This document shows positions 50,762-58,796 of a stretch of DNA of 64,000 nt, one piece after another. The number at the start of each line of letters is the position of its first letter. Within the stretch, counting starts at the first letter, position 1. The notes below the pieces were generated by a model. The model was not told the origin of the DNA and did not search any database. It saw only the letters and a list, made by a program, of their open reading frames with translations. Position numbers and translations under genes: made by a program. The stretch is from Myxococcales bacterium 68-20 (GTDB lineage Bacteria; Myxococcota_A; Polyangia; Polyangiales; Polyangiaceae): positions 124,001-188,000 of the forward strand of contig MKVQ01000041.1 in assembly GCA_001899635.1 (NCBI GenBank). Direction: 5' to 3'.

Positions 50762-51694
50762 TCAGGAAGCGCCATGCGACGTCTCGGCCAGGGCCGGGGC
50801 CGCGTGCGCGATCCTCACTCCTTTGTTGTCCAGCGAGAGGTCGAGCGAGAAAAGCCCGAGCGCGTGCACGCGCTCGACGAAGTCGGGTGAAGGCTCCGAT
50901 GGTCCGACGTACACGGCGACGTCGCCGCCGCCAGCACCGGAGACGGAGAACGAGGCATCCTCGCGCGCAGCGAGCGCCTCGAGCGTGTCGAATCCTGCAG
51001 GCACGATGCCGACATCTGCGGCCGTGCCGAGGCGTGCGAGCGCGCGAGCCGTCCGACGGAGAGCGCCGACGAACGCCGGCGCGTCACCGGTCTCAGCCGC
51101 TCCCGCAGCGTCGTTCGCGATCGCCACGAGGTCGTCCATGCAGCCTCGATGCGCGGCAGGGTCGTCGTGCGCGAGCCGATCGACCTTCGCGCGGAGCTCG
51201 CTCGTACGAGCGCTCGTCCCGCACGCGAACACGCGCACGAGGAGGCCGCCGGGCAGAAGACCAACACGCTTCACCGGCTGCCCCATCACGTACTGGATGG
51301 TGCCGCCGTGGACGCTCACCGCAACGTCGACGCCGCTGCCCCCACCTTGCGCCGTCGCATGAGCGGCGCGCGCGAGGGCGAAGAGCCTCTCGCGGACCGC
51401 GAGGCTCGAGAGATCCGCACCGGCCTTGGCCTCGATGGCCGCGACCGAGGCGACGAGGATCGCCGCGCTCGCGCCGAGGCCGAGCTTGCGCGTGCCCACG
51501 AACATCGCGGAGGCGTCGGCCTGCGGGGCCGGCCGCTCGCCGAGCGCGGCCGCGACCTCGGGCGTGGGGGTGACGGCTGCGCGCGAGGCGTCGGCATACG
51601 CGCCGCGGCTGACCGCGACGGAGATCGACGGCGCCCCTTCGAGCACGGCGTAGGCGCCGGTCAGGACGAGCTTTCCGGGCGCGAACGTCCTCAC
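50762..51694 (-). CDS. Phosphomevalonate kinase (GHMP family)
   Basis: The start is GTG 51694, overlapping the decarboxylase stop as GTGA. The 310-residue protein is a GHMP kinase: FAPGKLVLTGAYAVLEGAP near the start, LGLGASAAILVASVAAI (ATP loop) and SFSVSGAGGGDVAVYV near the end. Similarity alone could fit other GHMP kinases, but the position between decarboxylase and HMGR, with mevalonate kinase also present, makes phosphomevalonate kinase the best call. It would make mevalonate 5-diphosphate. Confidence 0.85.
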   Translation of the reverse strand: MRTFAPGKLVLTGAYAVLEGAPSISVAVSRGAYADASRAAVTPTPEVAAALGERPAPQADASAMFVGTRKLGLGASAAILVASVAAIEAKAGADLSSLAVRERLFALARAAHATAQGGGSGVDVAVSVHGGTIQYVMGQPVKRVGLLPGGLLVRVFACGTSARTSELRAKVDRLAHDDPAAHRGCMDDLVAIANDAAGAAETGDAPAFVGALRRTARALARLGTAADVGIVPAGFDTLEALAAREDASFSVSGAGGGDVAVYVGPSEPSPDFVERVHALGLFSLDLSLDNKGVRIAHAAPALAETSHGAS

Positions 51695-52665
51695 GATCGA
51701 GGTTCCTCCGCGTCGTCGATGATCCGCGCGCCCTCTCCCGCGACTGCCTCGATGATGCGGAGCACCCCCGGCGTCTGCGCCAGGCGCTCTTTCGCGCGGG
51801 CTGCGTCGCGGGCGTGAACGAGACACTTGAGGTGCGGGCCGGCATCCATCGTCGCGTAGGCGATGATGCCGTCGCGCCGGAGCGCGCGCACGGTCGCCAG
51901 CGCCTCGAGCGTCGCGCCGGACACGTAGACGATCCCGGCGGCGAACGCAGAGGCGTGCATCGCGAGCGCGCTCTGCTCGGCGAGCGCGCAGGTCGTCTCG
52001 AGATCGCCGGCCAGGAGCGCGGCGCGGAGCTCGGCGTGCAGGCGCGGCGCGGTCTCGAGCCAGCCGGCGTAGTACGGGCTCTTCGCGGCCGTCACGGCCA
52101 TCCCGTCCCTCGACGAGACGGCCTTCGCCGCCTCGGTCGTCACGCAGACGAGGACCTTCAACGGGATCTGGTCCGGCCCGGCGACGGGCCGCGCGACCTC
52201 ACCCTCGAGCGCGACGAAGCCACCGAAGATGCTGCGCGCCGCACTGGCGGAGCTCCGACGCGCGAGGTCGGCCACGCGCTCGGCCGGCCAGTCGAGATCG
52301 GCGGCACGCACCGCCGCGAGCGCCAGGGCCGCGAAGCCGGACGCGCTCGATGCGAGACCGCTCGCCGTCGGGAAATCGTTGGTCGAGACCACGCTCGCGC
52401 GCGCACGCAGACCCGAGGCCTCGCGGACGCGATCGAGGAGCTCCGTCGCCCGGCCGACGGCGGCATCGGCCGCGGGGACGCCGTTCAAGAGCAGCGTGTC
52501 CGCCGCGAGCGCGTCGTCGAAAGTGACACGCGTCGTGGTCGCGAGCCCGGCGAGCGTGACCGATAGGCTCGGCACGGCAGGGACGTTGCCACCCCCCTCG
52601 CGCTTCCCCCAGTACTTGGAGAGCGCGATGTTCGGATGTGCCAGCGAGACCGCAGAACGTTTCAC
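51691..52665 (-). CDS. mvaD: Diphosphomevalonate decarboxylase
   Basis: From GTG 52665 (GTGA overlap with the mevalonate kinase stop) the protein has 324 residues. It matches the family: AHPNIALSKYWGKREGG at the start, PSLSVTLAGLATTT, NDFPTASGLASSASGFAALA (phosphate loop), and ARRSSASAARSIFGGFV with the catalytic-region Ser/Arg. Near the end comes ATMDAGPHLKCL with the Asp used in catalysis. It turns mevalonate diphosphate into isopentenyl diphosphate. Confidence 0.94.
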   Translation of the reverse strand: MKRSAVSLAHPNIALSKYWGKREGGGNVPAVPSLSVTLAGLATTTRVTFDDALAADTLLLNGVPAADAAVGRATELLDRVREASGLRARASVVSTNDFPTASGLASSASGFAALALAAVRAADLDWPAERVADLARRSSASAARSIFGGFVALEGEVARPVAGPDQIPLKVLVCVTTEAAKAVSSRDGMAVTAAKSPYYAGWLETAPRLHAELRAALLAGDLETTCALAEQSALAMHASAFAAGIVYVSGATLEALATVRALRRDGIIAYATMDAGPHLKCLVHARDAARAKERLAQTPGVLRIIEAVAGEGARIIDDAEEPRS

Positions 52666-53636
52666 GGTGCGCTCTCCATCAAGGTCGACGTGCGACGGCC
52701 GAGATCGGGGGCGCCGAACGACGTCAGGAAGCCGTCGAAGCCATCGCTCTTCCAGGCGGAGAGGACCTTCGCACCGACTTCGGGGTGATCGACCAGCGCC
52801 ACGACGCACCCGCCGCCGCCCGCGCCGGTGAGCTTCGCGCCGAGCGCACCGGCCGCGCGCGCCGTGCTGCACATCTGCTCGATGTCGGGCGTCGAGACGA
52901 ACAGCCCTGAGAGGAGCATCTGGTTCAAATCGAGGAGCTGTCCGACAGCTCTGCGATCCGCGGCTTCGATCGCGAGGCGCGCGTTCTTCACCAGCGTGTG
53001 GATCGCGTCGAACGCCTTCTGCGTCGTCTCCGGACGGCGCTCGCGGAGACGCGCCACCGACTCGACCATCGAGCGCGTGCTCGACGCCTGCCCGCTGTTG
53101 CCGATGCAGAGGTGCACCACACCCGGGGCGCGGATGCGCGTGATGGTCGACCCGACAGGAGCTCCCCGCTCGAACAACACGCAACCGCCGAGCGACGCGA
53201 CGGCAGCGTCGACGCCGGAGGCATTGCCGTGGAAGACCGCCTCCCAGGCGCCGGCGCGCTCGGCGATGACCTCGGCGGGAGCCTCGGGATCGAGCGCGCG
53301 AGCGACCGCGACGCCGAGCGCGGCCGAGCAGCCGAGCCCGCCGCCAGGAGGCAGATCCGCCGCCGCCTCGACCGACACCGCGGAGACCGCGACACCGGCA
53401 TCCCTCGTGACGCGGAGCAGGTCACCGAACGCGCGTGCGAGCGGTGTCTCGGGATCGTCCTCGCGGACGCACAGGTTCCAGTCGGCGACGCGGAGGGTAC
53501 TCGGCCCGCTCTCGAGAGCGACGGCCTTCGCGCGCGCACCGCGGTCGATGCCCACGGCGATCGCCGGGATCCCGTAGACCACCGCATGCTCGCCGAACAG
53601 AATGACCTTGCCGTGCGCGACGCCTTCCGTGCTCAT
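52662..53636 (-). CDS. mvk: Mevalonate kinase
   Basis: From ATG 53636 (ATGA overlap with the polyprenyl synthase stop) the protein has 324 residues. It is a GHMP kinase with AHGKVILFGEHAVVYGIPAI, the ATP loop LPPGGGLGCSAALGVAVA, the catalytic Asp in ASGVDAAVASLGG, and the C-terminal KLTGAGGGGCVVAL. It phosphorylates mevalonate at C5. The Gly-rich loop and the HGNASGVD motif are those of true mevalonate kinases. Confidence 0.94.
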   Translation of the reverse strand: MSTEGVAHGKVILFGEHAVVYGIPAIAVGIDRGARAKAVALESGPSTLRVADWNLCVREDDPETPLARAFGDLLRVTRDAGVAVSAVSVEAAADLPPGGGLGCSAALGVAVARALDPEAPAEVIAERAGAWEAVFHGNASGVDAAVASLGGCVLFERGAPVGSTITRIRAPGVVHLCIGNSGQASSTRSMVESVARLRERRPETTQKAFDAIHTLVKNARLAIEAADRRAVGQLLDLNQMLLSGLFVSTPDIEQMCSTARAAGALGAKLTGAGGGGCVVALVDHPEVGAKVLSAWKSDGFDGFLTSFGAPDLGRRTSTLMESAP

Positions 53637-54793
53637 CGAGACCGCTCCCCAAGCGCTGCGACGGAACCGGAAAGCCAACTGCGCCCCGACTCCGACATCG
53701 TCGGCGCCATCGCGTCGAGCACGCGGCGCGCCTCACCACAAAGCTCACGCACGCGGGCCTCGACCCGACTGCGCGCGCCTGAATCCTCCATCGCCCGAAC
53801 GACCGCTTCGAGGTCGACCTCGCGCGCGTCCGGCTTGCCGAACACGCGGGCGAGCAGGTCCTCCACGCGTTTGTCACCGCGGAGCTCGGCGATGAGCGCC
53901 GTCCGCTTGCCCTGACGGATGTCGTTCCAGACGGGCTTGCCGGTAGCCGACGGATCACCGAACACGCCGAGCAAGTCGTCGCGAAGCTGGAATGCGATCC
54001 CGAGCGGACGGCCGAAGCGCTCGAGCTCGGCGCAACGCGCGTCGTCGGCACCGGCCAGCGCGGCTCCGAGAAGCAGCGGCCCCGTCACCGTGTAGCTCGC
54101 CGTCTTGAGCGCGTGGATCGTCTCGACGCTCGGCAGTCCCGCCGAGCCGCCCGGCAGGGAACCGCCGAACACGCTCGGACGAGCCGCAGCGCGCATCTCG
54201 GCGAGCTGCCCGGTGACGACCTCGACCTGGATGCGCGCGAAGGCGCGGGATGCACGAAGGACGCGCTCGGCGGGGAGCTCCGACTCGAGCAGCGCCTCCT
54301 GCGCGTAGCCCGACGCGAGGTCGCCGGCGAGGATCGCCGCGGCGTCGCCGAGCGCGCGCGCCCCGAGCTTCTGGCGAAGGAGGACGTGCACCGAGGGACC
54401 GCCGCGACGAACGTCGTCGTCATCCATCCAGTCGTCGTGGATGAGCAGGTACGTCTGGAGCAGCTCCACGGCCATCATGGCCGGCTCGCATGCGGACCAC
54501 GAGCATGCGCCTGCCGTCACCGGCGCGGCTGCAGAGGCGGTCGACCGAGCCTCGAAGCCGGCCGCGACGAGCGCCGCACGCATGCGCTTGCCACCACGAA
54601 GCGCGAGGTCCTGCACCGCGGAGGCTACGGTCCCGACCTCTTCGCTGATCTGGGTCGCCGCCGCCACACGCGGCCGGAGCCATTGGCCGAGCCGTTCGTC
54701 GATGCGCGCTCGGACGTCACCGAGCAGCGCGCCAAAGTCATGTGCGCCTTCGCTCGAAGGCGCTGCGCGCTCATCATCGTTCGATGCGGTCAT
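53633..54793 (-). CDS. Polyprenyl diphosphate synthase (FPP/GGPP type)
   Basis: From ATG 54793 the protein has 386 residues. It is an (E)-prenyltransferase with the first Asp-rich motif DDWMD (120-124) in LLIHDDWMDDDDVRRGGPSV, GGKRMR (about 68) and the second motif DDLLG with GKPVWNDIRQGKRT. A Tyr sits five residues before the first motif, as in short-chain (C15/C20) enzymes, so FPP or GGPP is likely. The N-terminal ~60 residues are an extension. It is preceded by an overlapping leader ORF and heads the mevalonate operon. Confidence 0.9.
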   Translation of the reverse strand: MTASNDDERAAPSSEGAHDFGALLGDVRARIDERLGQWLRPRVAAATQISEEVGTVASAVQDLALRGGKRMRAALVAAGFEARSTASAAAPVTAGACSWSACEPAMMAVELLQTYLLIHDDWMDDDDVRRGGPSVHVLLRQKLGARALGDAAAILAGDLASGYAQEALLESELPAERVLRASRAFARIQVEVVTGQLAEMRAAARPSVFGGSLPGGSAGLPSVETIHALKTASYTVTGPLLLGAALAGADDARCAELERFGRPLGIAFQLRDDLLGVFGDPSATGKPVWNDIRQGKRTALIAELRGDKRVEDLLARVFGKPDAREVDLEAVVRAMEDSGARSRVEARVRELCGEARRVLDAMAPTMSESGRSWLSGSVAALGERSR

Positions 54794-54864
54794 CGCGCGA
54801 ACCGCCCTCGGCCTTGCGCGACCGCCACCAGCAGATTGATTCCGGAGAACATCTCTTGGTTCAT
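54790..54864 (-). CDS. 24-residue leader ORF coupled to the prenyl synthase
   Basis: ATG 54864 is preceded by a good GGAGG site at 54870-54874 with a 5-nt gap. The frame encodes 24 residues starting MNQEMFSGINLLVAVAQ and ending in a basic tail. Its TGA (54792-54790) overlaps the synthase ATG as ATGA. No helical pause motif or amino-acid run is evident. It could be a coupling leader or a small protein. The SD and the overlap make it better than chance, but coding is unproven. Confidence 0.5.
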   Translation of the reverse strand: MNQEMFSGINLLVAVAQGRGRFAR

Positions 54865-55351
54865 GACGACCTCCGACTGCAAGGCCAACGCCAGCCAACA
54901 ACGCGCGAATGTGCCGCCATTTGACAACAAGTCGACTCCACCCCGCCCGTGCCCGCACGTTCGCCCGCGTGCGCGCGCACGTCTCGAGCGCGGAGGCGAA
55001 CACCAGCAGGCGCTCGGCATGGGCCCGTGGGACCATGGACTCGCCTCCGGCCGTATGCCACTGTCGAACGGTCGAACGGTCGAGGCCGCAATGCGAGCGG
55101 CCCGCGTCCGACAGCGACGATGGTGCGACGCGAGCATCTCATGGGCAGCGCGGCAACTCTTAGGGGTGCACCCCACCCGTGTCAATCGTCGTTAGAGAAT
55201 AATTTGCTTTCAAATTCAGCATGTTTCAGTTTTCTTTGAAGAATGTAGCAACCAGGGCGGTCGCATTTCCGCCCGGGTACCAACCGGCAGCGCGCGGCAT
55301 CCAGCAACCGAGAGCCACCGGGCGCGTTGCGATGGAGGGTGGGCACGACGG
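54865..55351. other. Divergent control region of the isoprenoid genes
   Basis: This lies between the leader ORF and the isomerase gene. An AT-rich stretch (55186-55250) stands out against the GC-rich surroundings. A TTGACA promoter is listed separately. A plus-strand frame from ATG 55221 (44 codons) also ends in an ATGA overlap with the isomerase start at 55352, but it has no ribosome-binding site and may be chance. No clear plus-strand promoter was found. Confidence 0.45.
55157..55185 (-). promoter_or_regulatory. Sigma-70-type promoter with palindromic spacer
   Basis: On the minus strand a perfect -35 TTGACA (55185-55180) is followed after exactly 17 bp by TAAGAG (55162-55157), a weak -10. 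The spacer contains the perfect 12-bp palindrome GGGGTGCACCCC (55163-55174), touching the -10. A repressor or activator could act there. It points toward the leader ORF and synthase, about 290 bp and 360 bp away. Confidence 0.5.
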
Positions 55352-56410
55352 ATGACGACGATTGGGCAGCGCAAGGCAGATCATCTCGCGCTCTGCGCGA
55401 CGGACGAGGTCGCGTTCAAGAACAAGTCGACGCTGCTCGAGCAGGTGCGCTTCATCCATGATGCGCTCCCGGATCTCGATGCGGACGCGCTCGACCTCTC
55501 CGCACAGGTCCTCGGCAAGACGCTCCGCGCCCCGATCGTGATCGCGGCGATGACGGGCGGCACCGAGGAGGCGGCGCGGGTGAACCGCGAGCTCTCCTCG
55601 ATCGCGGAGGAGCGCGGCTATGGCTTCGGTCTCGGCAGCCAGCGCGCGATGCACGTGCGTGCCGAATCGACGCCCACGTACGCCGTTCGAGAAGGCGCCC
55701 CGACGACGCTGATCCTCGGGAACATCGGGGTCGTCCAGGCGCGTGAGATGAAGACGGAGGACGTGCTCGCGCTCGTCCGAGGCGTCGGCGCCGATGCGCT
55801 CTGCATCCACTTGAACCCGGCGATGGAGCTCGTGCAGCCCGGAGGCGATCGTGACTTCCGCGGCGGGCTCGACACGATCCGGCGGCTCGTGCAGGAGCTT
55901 CCCGTCCCCGTCATCGTGAAGGAGACGGGCTGCGGTCTGTCGAGCCACGTCGGCAAGCGGCTCGTCGAGGCGGGCGTCCGGCACGTCGACACCTCGGGCG
56001 CCGGCGGAACCTCTTGGGTCGCCGTGGAGACCAAGCGCGCCGAAGCCGCCAGCGACATGACCGCCCGCGCGCTCGGCGAGGCGTTCTGGGACTGGGGCAT
56101 CCCCACCGGCGCGTCCGTCGGGGTGCTCGCGCCGCTCGGCTTCGATACGGTCATCGCGACCGGTGGCATCATGACGGGGCTCGACGTGGCCCGCGCCATC
56201 GCGCTCGGCGCGCACGCCGCCGGCATCGCGCGCCCTGCGCTGAAGGCGCTCGTCGCGGGCGGAAGAGCTGGGGCGGTGCGCTTCTTCGAGAGCGTCGAGG
56301 ACGAGCTGCGCGCGGTGATGCTCCTCACGGGGAGCTCGAACGTCGCGGCCCTGAGGAAGGCCCCCCGCATCGTGGGCTCCGAGCTGCGCGCCTGGCTCGA
56401 GCACGCCTGA
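55352..56410 (+). CDS. fni: Type 2 isopentenyl-diphosphate isomerase
   Basis: A 352-residue FMN-dependent isomerase: RKADHLALCATDEVAFKNKS near the start, APIVIAAMTGGTEEAARVN, FGLGSQRAM, LHLNPAMELVQPGGDRDF-like substrate/metal motif (about 150-165), and VKETGCGLS. DTSGAGGTSW binds the FMN phosphate. It interconverts IPP and DMAPP, complementing the divergent mevalonate operon. Start ATG 55352 follows GGAGGG about 15 bp upstream. Confidence 0.95.
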   Translation: MTTIGQRKADHLALCATDEVAFKNKSTLLEQVRFIHDALPDLDADALDLSAQVLGKTLRAPIVIAAMTGGTEEAARVNRELSSIAEERGYGFGLGSQRAMHVRAESTPTYAVREGAPTTLILGNIGVVQAREMKTEDVLALVRGVGADALCIHLNPAMELVQPGGDRDFRGGLDTIRRLVQELPVPVIVKETGCGLSSHVGKRLVEAGVRHVDTSGAGGTSWVAVETKRAEAASDMTARALGEAFWDWGIPTGASVGVLAPLGFDTVIATGGIMTGLDVARAIALGAHAAGIARPALKALVAGGRAGAVRFFESVEDELRAVMLLTGSSNVAALRKAPRIVGSELRAWLEHA

Positions 56411-56673
56411 TCGGGATACGGGAGACGCCTCCCCTCGGACGGGCGGTCTCGAACCACGCTGCAGGGTCGTCGCGGCCCGCAGCGACCCCGACCGAGGAGG
56501 CCTTCGGCCGCGCCGGTTCGGTCCCGCCTTCCGGTCCTCGCGTGGCCTCGTCCGGTGTCGCGTCGGGCGCGGCGCCGCTGCCGGACCTGGGCTCTGCCGA
56601 CGCGCCGCGGTCTCCGTCGCCCTCGCCGCGCCCGCGCTCTAGAGGCTCGCCGCCGGCGCGCCGTTTGGGTAAC

Positions 56674-57117
56674 GTGGGTCTCGACGTGGCTCTCACTTCC
56701 CCGCCGCCCGAGTACCAGTGCCTCATCGTCGAAGACTCGCCGATGATGCGGCAGCTCTTGGTGTTTGCGCTCTCGCGCGTGAAGCAGATCAGGGTGACCG
56801 AGGCCGATGACGGCGTCGACGGTCTGAAGAAGCTCGCCGCCGGGAAGTTCGACATCATCCTGACGGACATCAACATGCCGATCATGGATGGCCTCAAGCT
56901 CGTGAAGCGCGTCCGAACGGACCCGGTCCACAAGGACGTTCCGATCGTGATCATCACGACGGAGAGCGCGGAGGAGGACCGGCAGCGCGCCCTCTCTCTC
57001 GGCGCGAACGCGTACATCACGAAGCCAATCCAGGCTCCGCAGGTGATCGCGAAGGTGCGCGAGCTGCTCGGGATCGAAGCGCCGCCGAGCTCGATGCCGA
57101 GCATTCCGCCAACGTGA
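56674..57117 (+). CDS. Single-domain response regulator (CheY-like)
   Basis: Start GTG 56674 or GTG 56686; about 143-147 residues. A CheY-like receiver with the acidic pocket LIVEDSPMM, phospho-acceptor Asp in ILTDINMPIMDG, Thr in IITTES and Lys in ITKP. A short Ser/Pro-rich tail follows. It has no output domain, so it acts by protein contact, for example in phosphorelay or motility control. It is 7 bp upstream of trpF and may be cotranscribed. Confidence 0.85.
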   Translation: MGLDVALTSPPPEYQCLIVEDSPMMRQLLVFALSRVKQIRVTEADDGVDGLKKLAAGKFDIILTDINMPIMDGLKLVKRVRTDPVHKDVPIVIITTESAEEDRQRALSLGANAYITKPIQAPQVIAKVRELLGIEAPPSSMPSIPPT

Positions 57118-57124
57118 GCGCGCC

Positions 57125-57748
57125 ATGGTGCATGTCAAGATCTGCGGCGTGACCACCGTGGACGACGCCCGCGCATGCGCGGAGCTCGGCGCGAGCGCGA
57201 TCGGCCTGAACTTCGTCCCGAGCTCCCCTCGCCGCGTCACGATCGAGCGCGCGAGGGAGATCGCGCGAGCGCTCCAGTCGTCGAAGGTCCTCGTCGTCGG
57301 CGTCGTTGCCGATATGGACGTCGATGCGATGCGCGCCCTCGTCCGCGACGCAGAGCTCGGCTGCCTCCAGCTCCACGGCGACGAGAAGCCCGAGACCCTG
57401 GCGCCGCTCCTCCCCCACGCCTACAAGGCGGTGCGCATCGCGACGAAAGACGACGTGGCCCACGCACGCAGCTTCGGAGGCGAATACCTCCTCGCCGACG
57501 CCAAGGTGACCGGCGCGCTCGGGGGCACGGGCGAGACGTTCGACTGGTCGCTGGTGAAGGACCTGGCCCGCGAGCGAAAGCTGACCCTCGCCGGCGGCCT
57601 CCGTCCGGACAACGTCGCGCAGGCCGTCGCGGAGGTCGACCCCTGGTGCGTCGACGTCGCGAGCGGCGTCGAGCGCGCGCCCGGCATCAAGGATCTCGAC
57701 GCGGTCCGCGCCTTCATCGCCGAAGCCAATGTTCGTCGACGACGGTGA
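57125..57748 (+). CDS. trpF: Phosphoribosylanthranilate isomerase
   Basis: A 207-residue TIM barrel with the catalytic Cys in VKICGVTTVDDA (Cys7), LGLNFVPSSPR-type phosphate loop (here IGLNFVPSSPRRV), catalytic Asp in LLADAK, and the C-terminal LAGGLRPDNV and VASGVE phosphate motifs. It acts in tryptophan synthesis. It is separated from other trp genes, sitting between a response regulator and a SUFU-domain gene with which it overlaps by 20 bp. Confidence 0.94.
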   Translation: MVHVKICGVTTVDDARACAELGASAIGLNFVPSSPRRVTIERAREIARALQSSKVLVVGVVADMDVDAMRALVRDAELGCLQLHGDEKPETLAPLLPHAYKAVRIATKDDVAHARSFGGEYLLADAKVTGALGGTGETFDWSLVKDLARERKLTLAGGLRPDNVAQAVAEVDPWCVDVASGVERAPGIKDLDAVRAFIAEANVRRRR

Positions 57749-58784
57749 GACCGCGATCGCGCGTGCGCTCCTCGAGGCCCACCCAGGCTCGAAGCTGCTG
57801 CGGCTCGGCGAGCCGCGGCCGGGGAAGCGCGCGCGCCTCGGGTGCGTCGCGATCCGCGCCTCTGCGCCGGTTCCTCATTGGCTCGTCGTCAGTCGCGGGT
57901 TCACGGAGCTCGACGAGAAGGTCGAGGACGATCCGGAGCTGTCGGGTTGGGGCTTCGAGATCACGTGCCGACTCCCCGTGCGCGCGACGAAGCGCGACCT
58001 CGCGTGGGCCCTCGGCCGGATGCAGGGCGTCGCCGACCACCTCGCCGACGCGGTCTCGTTCCTCGAGTCGTACCACCACATGCCGGCGCCGGCAGCGACC
58101 GCCAAGGACGACATCGCCGGGCTCGTCTTCGTGGAGGACAGCGAGCTCCCCACGACACGCTCACGGAACGGCGTATTCGCGTTCTTCCAGATGATCGGCC
58201 TCACGACCGCCGAATACGAGGCGCTCGGGGCATGGGACTGCCGCGGGCTGGTCGATCTCGTCCGCGAGCGCGACCCGCTCTTTCTCCTCGAGTCGACGCG
58301 CGCGAGCTACCTCTCGGATCCGAGCTTCGCGCTCGCCGTGGAGGAAGGCCGTGAGCGCGAGGGCTCGTCGACCGGCGCACTCCACGGCGTCGCGATCCGC
58401 TGGTTCGCCGCGCGGGACGAGCTCCAGGTCCACCTCAGCGTCGCCACCGCCGGCCTCGTGAGAGCCGCGGTGAAGGCCCGCCTCTCGCACGGCAAGCCAA
58501 TGTCCTTCTTCGGCGATCGCCTCCGGACCGTACGTCCCGACGGCAGCCTCACGCTCAACTCGCAGGTGAACGTCGAGCTTCGAGCCGAAGGCGGTGCGGC
58601 CGAGATCGCCGATGCCGAGGACGGAGGCAGGACATGCCTGATCCGGCTCGGGAGAAAAGCAGTCGCCGAGCTCGAGACCGTGCTCCGCGATAGCCCCGGC
58701 ACGTACGTGCTCCCGAGCCTCCCCGCCGTTCGCTTCGTGGTGGTCACCGCCGAGCGCCTGAGCGATCCCGCCTATCCGCGCTGA
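57729..58784 (+). CDS. Suppressor-of-fused (SUFU) domain protein
   Basis: A 351-residue protein. The first ~180 residues match the SUFU family, best at WLVVSRGFTELDEK and GWGFEITCRLP, with the LESYHHMPAPA segment typical of bacterial members. The C-terminal ~170 residues are less familiar, with HFxVATAG-type strands. Bacterial SUFU proteins include immunity proteins against toxins but many have unknown roles; no toxin is visible nearby. It overlaps trpF by 20 bp. Confidence 0.75.
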   Translation: MFVDDGETAIARALLEAHPGSKLLRLGEPRPGKRARLGCVAIRASAPVPHWLVVSRGFTELDEKVEDDPELSGWGFEITCRLPVRATKRDLAWALGRMQGVADHLADAVSFLESYHHMPAPAATAKDDIAGLVFVEDSELPTTRSRNGVFAFFQMIGLTTAEYEALGAWDCRGLVDLVRERDPLFLLESTRASYLSDPSFALAVEEGREREGSSTGALHGVAIRWFAARDELQVHLSVATAGLVRAAVKARLSHGKPMSFFGDRLRTVRPDGSLTLNSQVNVELRAEGGAAEIADAEDGGRTCLIRLGRKAVAELETVLRDSPGTYVLPSLPAVRFVVVTAERLSDPAYPR

Positions 58785-58796
58785 CCGTCGTGAGGT

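Noticed and set aside
48152-50890. About 910-codon plus-strand frame over the kinase and HMGR genes
   Set aside because: Antisense to genes with clear catalytic motifs; composition is that of a shadow frame.
55221-55355. 44-codon plus-strand frame ending in an ATGA overlap with the isomerase gene
   Set aside because: No ribosome-binding site and low protein character; open frames of this length arise by chance in GC-rich DNA.
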